A DNA stretch of 64,000 bases from Desulfovibrio sp. (GTDB taxonomy: Bacteria; Desulfobacterota; Desulfovibrionia; Desulfovibrionales; Desulfovibrionaceae). The position numbers were made by a program, and so were the translations under genes. The stretch lies in contig NZ_JAHZCJ010000007.1 in NCBI RefSeq assembly GCF_019422935.1, positions 124,001-188,000 of the forward strand, written 5' to 3'. The notes beneath the pieces were generated by a model. The model had not been told where the DNA came from. It saw nothing but the letters and a program-made list of their open reading frames with translations, and searched no databases. Position 1 is the first letter of the stretch. Each line of letters opens with the position of its first letter. Below, one piece after another: positions 55,316 to 63,800 of this stretch.

Positions 55316-55531
55316 GCGACTGGTTGTCTGTGTTCGGTATGCCGCACAATAGAGGATAGCAAGGGCGTTATTGTGTTTGTATCTGATGTGACACTTAACA
55401 TATGAAGTAAAGTACATTTTCAGGTTGGGTGAATAGCGCCTCCTTTGCTTTTCCGGCCTGCTCAGGGCTTACAATTTTTCGTCCATTTTTATGCCCCGAG
55501 GCCGTTCCATTTTTTACACAAAGGGAGTGTC

Positions 55532-56962
55532 ATGGCTGAAATCGCTGCTGAAAACAAAGGGAATCTGGTCAAAAACATTCGCCTTGCCGGGTCTGTTCTT
55601 TCCATCATTCTTGGCATCTGGGTCGCCCTGCAAGCGCCGCCGGAAGGCCTGAATGAAAAGACCATGATTGCTCTTGGCATCACCGTGTGGGCTGTGGGCT
55701 GGTGGATTACCGAGATCGTGCCCGAATTTGTCACCGGTTTGATGATGTGTATCTTGTGGTCGGCCTTCAAGTGCGTGCCCTTTAAAACAGCGTTTGCCAC
55801 GTTTTCCACCTCCGGCTGGTGGATCATGGTCGGCGCATTCGCCTTGGGCGCAGTGGCTGGTAAAACGGGCCTGTTAAAGCGTATCTCGCTCTGGGTGCTC
55901 AAGCTGTTCCCTGCCAGCTTTGCCGGACAGGTATGGGGGCTGATTGGTTCGGGCACGGTGATCGGGCCGCTCATTCCCAGCATGAACGCCAAGGCCACGC
56001 TTTCTTCGCCCATTGCCATGGGCATCAGCGATGAACTTGGCATTGAACGCAAGTCCAACGCGGCAAACGGCCTGTTTGGCGCATGCTATGTGGGCTTTAT
56101 CCTCATGGGCCACATGTTCATGAGCGGCTCGTTCAGCCATTATGTGCTGGTGGGCATGCTGCCCGAGGCTTATCGCGGCGTTACGTGGCTGCAGTGGCTT
56201 TTGTGGTCGTTGCCCTATGGCGTGTGCGTTTTCCTCGGCATGGGTCTTTTCATCGTGACCTGCTACAAGCCCAAGGAAAAGGTCAGCCTGCCCGCAGGCT
56301 ACAGCACCGCCCAGCTTGAAAAGCTCGGGCCCATGACGCGGAATGAAAAATTGTGCATGGGCGTGCTTATCGTCACCCTGCTTATGTGGATGACCGAATC
56401 GCTGCACAAGATATCTGCCGGTGAAGTTTCCCTCATGGCCATGTGCGTGCTCATGCTGCTCAAGGTTATGGACAAGAGCGATTTCAAAACGGGCATCGAC
56501 TGGTCGTCCGTTGTTTTCGTGGGCAGCATCCTGAACATGGCCTCGGTTATCCAGTCGCTCAAGGTTGACCGCTGGCTTGGTACGGAGCTGCAGCCCCTTC
56601 TTGCCAACGTGATTTCCGAACCCGCCCTGTTCATTGTGACACTGGTCGTTGTGGCCTCGCTCGTCAAACTGGTTATAGTGTCGCTCACATCCGCCTCGGC
56701 AATCTTTGTGCTGATTCTTCCGCCCATCATGATTGCCCACGGCATGAACCCCTGGATCGCCTGCATGGTCACTTTTGCCGGCAGCGATATCTGGTACCTG
56801 AGCTACATGAACTCCATTTACCTTTGCGCCCATTTCGGCACACAGGGCAAAATGGCGCGGCACGGAGCCATGATCAAACTCTCGGCTGCCTATACCGCCA
56901 TATGTATAGTGGCCTTCCTTATCAGCATACCCTATTGGAAGATGCTCGGGCTCATAAAATAG
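55532..56962 (+). CDS. DASS (SLC13)-family carboxylate transporter
   Basis: A 476-residue inner-membrane permease with about 11-12 helices. It has DASS-type features: WWITEIVPEFVTGLMMCILW early, GSGTVIGPLIPSMNAKATLSSPIA with the substrate/Na+ loop region, SAGEVSLMAMCVLMLLKVMD, and SLTSASAIFVLILPPIMIAHGMN as the second-half clamshell motif. The family imports di- or tricarboxylates, sulfate or similar anions, usually with sodium. The ATG at 55532 follows GGGAG by 4 nt. Its sigma-54 promoter and position make it the likely importer of the substrate of this regulon. Confidence 0.85.
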   Translation: MAEIAAENKGNLVKNIRLAGSVLSIILGIWVALQAPPEGLNEKTMIALGITVWAVGWWITEIVPEFVTGLMMCILWSAFKCVPFKTAFATFSTSGWWIMVGAFALGAVAGKTGLLKRISLWVLKLFPASFAGQVWGLIGSGTVIGPLIPSMNAKATLSSPIAMGISDELGIERKSNAANGLFGACYVGFILMGHMFMSGSFSHYVLVGMLPEAYRGVTWLQWLLWSLPYGVCVFLGMGLFIVTCYKPKEKVSLPAGYSTAQLEKLGPMTRNEKLCMGVLIVTLLMWMTESLHKISAGEVSLMAMCVLMLLKVMDKSDFKTGIDWSSVVFVGSILNMASVIQSLKVDRWLGTELQPLLANVISEPALFIVTLVVVASLVKLVIVSLTSASAIFVLILPPIMIAHGMNPWIACMVTFAGSDIWYLSYMNSIYLCAHFGTQGKMARHGAMIKLSAAYTAICIVAFLISIPYWKMLGLIK

Positions 56963-57296
56963 CGCGCTTCCGGCGTGTTGGGTACGCAAATCGGATTTAT
57001 TACGCAGTCGCGGCATGGATTTATTATAAAGTCCTTGCCGTGACTGCGTCGTTGAACAGAATATACGGGATAATTGCGGCATACATGGTGCAAGACCCTC
57101 ATGGCTTGCGTTGCTTGCATGAAATGGCAAAGCGGCACTGACGCAATACAGGTTTTGGCCTGCGTTTTGTCAATACCTGCTGTATTCATTCAATATTTTA
57201 TACTGTTCATGTTTACTTTGCATACAGCGAGGTTTATGTTTTTAACACCGCCCGGCGCATACGCCATGTGCGAATCCATCAGATGACGAGGCTCCC
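56963..57296 (+). other. Intergenic region before the sigma-54 activator gene
   Basis: 334 bp. It holds the 14-bp stem at 57002-57049 and an AT-rich stretch (57140-57245) that may carry the activator's promoter. No -24/-12 pair was found, so the activator is probably expressed by sigma-70. A 70-codon frame here lacks coding character. Confidence 0.55.
57002..57049. repeat. Long inverted repeat after the transporter gene
   Basis: ACGCAGTCGCGGCA pairs with TGCCGTGACTGCGT over 14 positions with one G-U. The 20-nt loop is AT-rich. There is no T-run after it; terminator or operator are both possible. Confidence 0.55.
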
Positions 57297-59252
57297 ATGC
57301 TGCCAGCCAGTTTCAAACCGCGTATTCTTTGCGTCTCCATTTATGATGAAATGGCCCAGCTTGTGCGCCACTCCGCGGGCCAGTTCGGCGTTGAGGTTGA
57401 TGTGTTTGATGGCGGCATTTACAACAGCGGGCACCTCCACGCGCTTGAGGTGGAAAACCGTTACGATGTCATCATCAGTCAGGCGGGAACGGCCATCGCC
57501 ATCCAGCAGATGGTCAAAACACCTGTGGTGCCCATCCAGATTACAGCAAACGACATCGTCACCCCCCTCCGCGAAGCCTCAGAACGTCACCAGAACCTGC
57601 TCTGCATCACCTACGACAGCAATCTCAGCGTTGATATTGAATCCCTGGCGGCCTTTGCGCGGCTTAAGAATTTTCGCCAGGTTATCTACCGCAACGAGCA
57701 GGACTTCAACAGCATTATTTCCCGTCTTCCCACACTGAACGATGTTGCCATTGTCGGATTTGGCGGATGCGTCATTGAAAAGGCGGCTCAGTACGGCCTG
57801 CCCTACTATCTCATACGTTCCAGCAAGGACAGCGTGCATCAGGCGGTGCTTTCCGCCCGCAACATTGTTGACCAGCACATCAAGGAGCGTACCCGCTCCC
57901 GCCGTCTGAACAATATTATCAACTATTCCCTCAGCGGCATCGTTTCCGTTAATCGAGACAAAACCATTGCCATCTGCAACCGCCCGGCAAAGCAGATGCT
58001 TGACCTGCACGGCAAGAAGCTCGTGGGCATGAACATTGATGCCCCGTCAACGCCGCCGGAACTCAAGCAGATGCTCGGCAACGGTGAATACACAGTGGAC
58101 AAGGTATTGCCCCTCAAGGGCAAGACCCTGGTGGTCAACCGCGTGCCTATCCGCGTGCGCGAGCATGACCAGGGCACCATCATTGTTTTTCAGGAACTTT
58201 CCAAAATCCAGAAAATCGAAGCTGAGGCCCGCGTACAGCTTGCCAGCAAGGGCTTGGTGGCAAAATACAATTTTTCGGACATTATCGGTTCAAAAAACAC
58301 CCTTGGCCCGGTTGTGGCCGAAGCCAAGCGCTATGCCCGCAGCAGCGCATCCATTCTCATTGAAGGAGAAACAGGCTCCGGCAAGGAACTTTTTGCCCAG
58401 AGCATCCACAATTTCAGCGAGCGCAAAAAAGGCCCATTTGTGGCCCTGAACTGCGCGGCCCTGCCCGAGCATCTGCTGGAGAGCGAACTTTTCGGCTATG
58501 AAGAAGGGGCCTTTACCGGCGCGCGCAAGGGCGGCAAACCGGGCATGTTTGAGCTGGCCCACCGGGGAACGCTGTTTCTGGATGAAATCAGCGAGATGAG
58601 CCTCGCGACTCAGGTGCGCCTGCTGCGCACCTTGCAGGAAAAAGAAATCTTCCGCATTGGCGGCGACCGCGTAATCAACATTGACGTCCGCATCATTGCG
58701 GCTTCAAACCGCGACCTCTACGCCATGGCGCAGGAAGGTTCCTTTCGGCGCGATCTGTTTTTCAGGCTCAACATCTTGCCGCTGCAAATACCGCCGCTGC
58801 GCAAGCGCAAGGAAGACATTCCCACGCTCATTGCCCATTTTATCAAAAAGAACCATCAACACGTGGCCGGGCGCAGCCGCCTCAAGTTTGACGATGCAAC
58901 GCTTTCCGCACTGTCAGCGCACGGCTGGCCGGGCAATGTGCGCGAACTGGAACATATTCTGGAGCGCGTGTTTACCCTCTATGACGAGCAACAGGACTTT
59001 GACGCGCTGATTACAGACATCATGCGGCGACACTGCCTGCGACAGGGTATGGCTGGCCCATGCCATCCTCTGGATGATGTTTTGCAAGTGCCGCGCGGCA
59101 CCATGGCAGAGATGGAACGCTTCATTCTGGAGGCCTCGCTCGAGGAGCACGGCGGTAACAAAAAAGCCCTGGCTGACGCTCTTGGCATCAGCCGCGTGAC
59201 GGTATGGAAAAAACTCAAGGAACTTGAAGGCGAAGAGCAGGGGCAGGACTGA
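57297..59252 (+). CDS. Sigma-54-dependent activator with PrpR-type N-terminal sensor
   Basis: A 651-residue enhancer-binding protein. The N-terminal part (about 8-190; RILCVSIYDEMAQLVRHSAGQFG, IISQAGTAIAIQQMVKTPVVPI, VGFGGCVIEKAAQYGL) matches the PrpR_N ligand-sensing domain. A PAS-like domain follows (about 205-315), then the AAA+ domain with Walker A GETGSGKE, the sigma-54 contact loop GAFTGA and Walker B GTLFLDEI. A Fis-type HTH ends the protein (KKALADALGISRVTVWKKLKE). GAGG lies 5 nt before the ATG. It adjoins three sigma-54 promoters and is the obvious candidate activator. In related proteins PrpR_N binds a pathway acid or CoA-derived metabolite. Confidence 0.93.
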   Translation: MLPASFKPRILCVSIYDEMAQLVRHSAGQFGVEVDVFDGGIYNSGHLHALEVENRYDVIISQAGTAIAIQQMVKTPVVPIQITANDIVTPLREASERHQNLLCITYDSNLSVDIESLAAFARLKNFRQVIYRNEQDFNSIISRLPTLNDVAIVGFGGCVIEKAAQYGLPYYLIRSSKDSVHQAVLSARNIVDQHIKERTRSRRLNNIINYSLSGIVSVNRDKTIAICNRPAKQMLDLHGKKLVGMNIDAPSTPPELKQMLGNGEYTVDKVLPLKGKTLVVNRVPIRVREHDQGTIIVFQELSKIQKIEAEARVQLASKGLVAKYNFSDIIGSKNTLGPVVAEAKRYARSSASILIEGETGSGKELFAQSIHNFSERKKGPFVALNCAALPEHLLESELFGYEEGAFTGARKGGKPGMFELAHRGTLFLDEISEMSLATQVRLLRTLQEKEIFRIGGDRVINIDVRIIAASNRDLYAMAQEGSFRRDLFFRLNILPLQIPPLRKRKEDIPTLIAHFIKKNHQHVAGRSRLKFDDATLSALSAHGWPGNVRELEHILERVFTLYDEQQDFDALITDIMRRHCLRQGMAGPCHPLDDVLQVPRGTMAEMERFILEASLEEHGGNKKALADALGISRVTVWKKLKELEGEEQGQD

Positions 59253-59383
59253 CCCCAAGTTGTACGGACATGGCCTGAAGCCAGCCGCGGCTGGTTTTGC
59301 CTTTGTATTTTGCCCTACAGTTTTTTGCGCTTTGGCCGATCAGATGGATGCACAGGTTCGCACAAGCGGCCAAGGAGCAAGCC

Positions 59384-59566
59384 ATGGACGATGTAAAGAT
59401 GGGCATGAGCGTAAGCCTGGCCAGAAGCGCCTTGAACATTCAGGCCAACATGTCTGCCGCACTTATCAACGGAACTATTGATAAGGGCGCGGAAATGGAG
59501 CAGAACATGCGCAGCCAAGGGCTTGCCGCCGAGGGCATTGGCGGGAAGCTGGACGTGCAGGCTTAA
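59384..59566 (+). CDS. Small YjfB-like protein
   Basis: A 60-residue protein from the ATG at 59384, which follows AAGGAG by 6 nt; the longer frame upstream is not protein-like. The sequence (MDDVKMGMSVSLARSALNIQ, then ALINGTIDKGAEME) resembles the YjfB family of putative motility proteins, defined only by conservation. It has no signal peptide or membrane segment. A GC-rich hairpin follows. Confidence 0.65.
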   Translation: MDDVKMGMSVSLARSALNIQANMSAALINGTIDKGAEMEQNMRSQGLAAEGIGGKLDVQA

Positions 59567-59590
59567 TACGCTTTGCCGTACGAAGAGGAA

Positions 59591-59620
59591 CAGCCGCCGG
59601 GTTTTGCCCGGCGGCTGTTG
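59591..59620 (+). terminator. Terminator after the YjfB-like gene
   Basis: Perfect 11-bp stem CAGCCGCCGGG / CCCGGCGGCTG with a TTTTG loop; only a short T-tail. Confidence 0.7.
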
Positions 59621-59814
59621 CGCGTTACGAGGACAAACCAGGAATCAGGATCAGCCTGCGGCCCGGCTGCAAGCGGCCATTTTGCGCATTCCGCTGCCGC
59701 CTTTCCGACATTTTTTCGTTTATCCGCACTCGTTGACAAATACCCGCAGAGTAGTAAGGCTGTATGCGCCGGTTCCCGGCCCAGATTCTGCCCATATCCG
59801 CACAAGGAGTTTTT

Positions 59815-60738
59815 GTGAAAATTCTTGTAACACCCCGTTCTTTCGGCAAAACCAATCCCGAGCTGTTTGACCGTCTGGCCCAGGCCGGGCTGGAAGTGAT
59901 ACGCAACGACACGGGCGGCATTCTCTCCGCCGAGCAGATGAAGGAAAAGCTGGTCGACTGCGCTGGCGTTATTCTTGGCGTTGACCCCATGGACGCCCCT
60001 GTGCTGGCTGCTGCCCCTGCCCTCAAGGCCATTGCCAAATACGGCGTTGGGCTGGACAACATCGACCTTGCGGCCTGCAAGGAGCGCGGCATCGCGGTTT
60101 CGCGCACCGTGGGGGCCAACAGCAATGCCGTGGCCGACTACGCCCTGACCCTCATGCTCATGGTGGCGCGCAAGGCAGGACTTATTGACCGCCGCTGCCG
60201 CCAGAAAGACTGGGGCAAGATCACCAGCATTGACCTGTACGGCAAAACTATCGGTATTATCGGCCTTGGGGCCATTGGCCGCTGCGTGGTCAAACGCGCA
60301 CAGGGCTTTGGCATGAAGATTCTGGGCCACGACGTTGTGTGGGACGATGCCTGGGCCGCCAAGGAAGGCGTGGAACGCGCGGATGTTGACCGCATTTGCC
60401 GCGAGGCCGACTTCATCACCCTGCACACGGTGCTGACGGACGAAACCCGCAACCTCATCAACGCCCAGCGCCTTGCAAGCATGAAAAAGACAGCCGTGCT
60501 GATCAACACCGCGCGCGGCGGGCTTATCGACGAAGCCGCCCTGCTGGTGGCTCTGAAAGAGGGCAGCATCTACGGCGCGGGCCTTGACGTATTTGAACAG
60601 GAGCCCCCGGCTGATCCGGCCTGGTATGAGCTGGACAACCTTGTGATGGGTTCGCACTGCTCTTCTTCCACCGCAGGAGCCACGGAAACCATGGGCAACA
60701 TGGCCGTGGACAATCTGCTGCGCGACCTGGGGCTGTAG
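59815..60738 (+). CDS. D-isomer-specific 2-hydroxyacid dehydrogenase (phosphoglycerate dehydrogenase-like)
   Basis: A 307-residue NAD(P)-dependent dehydrogenase. It has the NAD site TIGIIGLGAIGRCVVKRA, the catalytic Arg region NTARGGLIDE, Glu in LDVFEQEPPA and the His in GSHCSSSTAGAT. The GTG at 59815 was chosen because AAGGAG lies 5 nt upstream; an ATG 17 codons earlier has none. It lacks the C-terminal ACT domain of feedback-regulated SerA. It could be a serine-pathway enzyme or reduce another 2-oxo acid; being next to the sigma-54 regulon makes the latter worth testing, but it has no -24/-12 promoter. Confidence 0.85.
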   Translation: MKILVTPRSFGKTNPELFDRLAQAGLEVIRNDTGGILSAEQMKEKLVDCAGVILGVDPMDAPVLAAAPALKAIAKYGVGLDNIDLAACKERGIAVSRTVGANSNAVADYALTLMLMVARKAGLIDRRCRQKDWGKITSIDLYGKTIGIIGLGAIGRCVVKRAQGFGMKILGHDVVWDDAWAAKEGVERADVDRICREADFITLHTVLTDETRNLINAQRLASMKKTAVLINTARGGLIDEAALLVALKEGSIYGAGLDVFEQEPPADPAWYELDNLVMGSHCSSSTAGATETMGNMAVDNLLRDLGL

Positions 60739-60787
60739 CACACAACCCACAACATATCGACGCGCATTGCGCGCTGGCCAAAAGCAC

Positions 60788-60829
60788 AAAACCGCCCGCA
60801 CTTTCGCAAGAAGGTGCGGGCGGTTTTTT
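60788..60829. terminator. Bidirectional terminator between the dehydrogenase and the adhesin
   Basis: AAACCGCCCGCACTT / AAGGTGCGGGCGGTTT stem, followed by T-runs on both strands. Confidence 0.92.
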
Positions 60830-60870
60830 ATGATGGCACTGCGCGCCGCATAACGGCACGCAGCCCCTGG

Positions 60871-63800
60871 TTACGAATTTTTCAAAATAAATTCCTGCTT
60901 GTCGGCTGCATGATCAGTCACCTGTATATCAGCCGTGGTGGTGATGACAAGGTCGTGCGAGGTGTTGGTAAAAGTCTTGCCGTCGTCGCCCTTCGTCCAC
61001 TGCGAGCTGTCCAGGGATATGGAATCCGTACCCATCTTGATGCCCGCATTGATAAGCGCGTTCATATCCGTCAGGCTGTCAGTGCCGTCACCAGTCTGCG
61101 CGCCATCCTGAATGGAAACACTCACATTCTTTACCTGGCTGGGATCGGCCAACAGTGAATCCAGATTCTCGGTGCTGTGGTTGATGAGTACGTTCAGGCC
61201 CGTGGCGGTGCCGCCATCAATGGTATCGCCCTGATGGAAGACCAGCACATTGTTGCCTGCGCCGCCGTAGAGAACATTATTCCCCGCGCCGCCGTCCAGA
61301 AAGTCGTTGCCGTCACCGCCATAAAGGTGGTCGTTGCCAGCTCCGCCGTAAAGGTGGTCGTTGCCAGCTCCGCCGTAAAGGTGGTCGCCATCATTGCCGG
61401 CATAGAGGGTATCGTTGCCGCCTTCACCGTACAGTTCATTGTGCCCTGTGCCGCCATAGAGGATATCGTCGCCGCTGCCGCCTTGAAGGATGTCATCGCC
61501 CCCGCCGCCGTAGAGAATGTGATTCTGCGTCTCGCTACTCGCATCAAGGTAATCCGCGCTGTTGCTGCCAAACAGCAGGTGGCTGGTTTCGCCGCCAGTG
61601 GTAATATCTACATGGTGGCCGCCGTCTTCTTCTTTAACGGTAACATCAAAGGCAAGGCTTGCCGTGCCAGGAGCAGATGTAAGCTTGTGGTTGTCCGTGG
61701 CGGTAAACATAAAGGAATCCGTAAAGCTGGTAGCCCACGTATCCCCACTGCCGCTCAGATGATGTTGCAGAGCATCCAGCTCCTGCTCGGAGTGGATGTT
61801 GAGGTCATAATTGTAATGACCGTCGTCAGATACAACAACATGCCCATAGGCAGCATCTTTCTGCAAGGCATAAGAATCTATTGTGTCGCCAGTATCCGGA
61901 TCTATGGCGTGCAACTGGCCGTTGGCTGTGCCAAAAGTTCCACTTGTCGCCACAGGCGCGTCGTTGACGCCCGCCAAGTCAATGTGCAGTGTCTTTTCGC
62001 CTTCTGCGCCGTACTTATCCTTGGCTACCAGGGTGAACGCAAAGTCGGCGGCGGTGATGCTGTCCAGACTTTTGTCTTGCCCAAGCGACCGAAGCAATTT
62101 CACACCATCGTTATTCAGTGTAAAGGTATACTCCCCGGTGGTGGCATCAAGCTTCAACGTGCCATAGGTGTTGGAAAGCTGTGTGACGTTGTTGTTGCCG
62201 GACTTGATGAAGTAACTCAATTTTTCACCCTCAAGGGCATCGGCATCGGTCGCATAGATGGAGCCGGTGAGCGTGGGGGCTGTATAGGGGCTGCCAGCTG
62301 TGGCTGCCACGTCCTCAAGGATTATGTCCGTAAATTTCTCAATAACAGGAGCCGTATTGGTTCCTGTAACCGTAACCTGCACCTTTGCTGTGGCAGAGTT
62401 CGAGGTTGTAACTCCGGAGTTGTCTGTTACTGTGACTATGGCGTTCAGCACCACCTTATCGCCATGGGCCAGGGCATCGGCATCCTTGCTCAGGGTAAAG
62501 GTATACTTGCCGTCCGTACCAATCTCGAACGTGCCGATTGCTGTACCGTGCTCGCTCGCCTTGCATTGCTTCCATGCGCCGTCGGAGTTCTTTTTGGCGT
62601 AAACAGTGTCCCCGTCCTCCTCGCTGCTCTTAATTGCATAGGTGTGCGTGTCATACGTATCTACATCGTAGACTCTGGCCTGGCCGCTCACCGAGGCCAT
62701 ATCGCCTTCCGTTATGTAGAGCGCCGCGCCGGAGCCAGCCGCGCCCGTGCCGTCAGCCTCATGCAGGGTGATGCTGGGGGCATCGTTGGTTCCGCTGACC
62801 GTGATATTCACAGTGAAGTCACTCGACTTGGGGGTATCGTTCCCCCTGCCGTTATCGCTCACCTTGATGGTGAACTGCTCATCCGTCAGCTTTTCGCCTG
62901 CACCCAGCGCCTGCACCCGTGGGTCGTTGTTATTGAGCTTGTAGGTGTATGTGCCGTCAGCCGTGAGGAAGAGCGTACCGTACTTGCCCTGGTACATACC
63001 CGTGCCACTGTCGCCTTCAATCGCGTAGCTGAGGGCACTGGAGCCGCCCAGGTGCGCGGCGTCGCCATCCGTAGCGGGCACAGTGGCGGAAACCAGAGGC
63101 ACACCGTCGTTGCTGTCTTCCACCACCTCATGTGTGGCCGCAGCGTTAGTGAGCGTGGGTTTTGCATTTTCCGCGCTGAGGTCAACCGTCAGGCTTTTTT
63201 CCACAGTGCCGCCGTGGCCGTCCGCAATCAGGAACGTCACCTTGTCACTGGCTGCACCGTCGTAGTTGGTGGCCGTGTTGTTGAGCGTGTAGGTATAGGA
63301 AAACTTTGTCTGCCCATCTTGAGTGGTTTCTTTCCATATGTGGTATTCCCCATGTTCCCCGTGAACGATATAGGGGGTGGCATTGGTTCCCGCTCCCGAC
63401 AGCGTGTTGCCGTCCTTATCCACCAGGCTCAAGCTGTCACGGTCAATCACGTCACGGTCGGTGGCGGTAAAGCTGCCCTCCACTTCGGCCTTATCCCATC
63501 CCCCGGTTTCACCCTGGTGCATGGAAAGCTCAGGATCTTTGCTGGTCAGGTAGGGCACATCATTAGTACCATGAATGATAATGGTAATGAGCCGCTCTTC
63601 GCCAGCGCCATTGATAACCTTGAAATACTGCGGAAGCTTTTCATCCTTACCCAGGCCCTGCACGGCAGGATGATCGTTATTCAGGGTGTAGGTATATGTG
63701 CCATCAGGCAGCAGGGTTATGGTTCCGTAGTCGTTACTGATGACGCTGCTCTTGCCGCCGTCATCCTTTACCAGATACATGCCGTTGTCGTACTTCGTAT

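Larger units (their letters stand above)
54999..55531 (+). other. Intergenic control region of the DASS transporter
   Basis: 533 bp without a gene: hairpin after buk (55059-55091), TTAAC-N6-GTTAA repeat (55140-55155), sigma-54 promoter (55238-55252), then a leader of about 270 nt with two neighbouring stem-loops (55273-55290 and 55299-55315). Confidence 0.7.
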
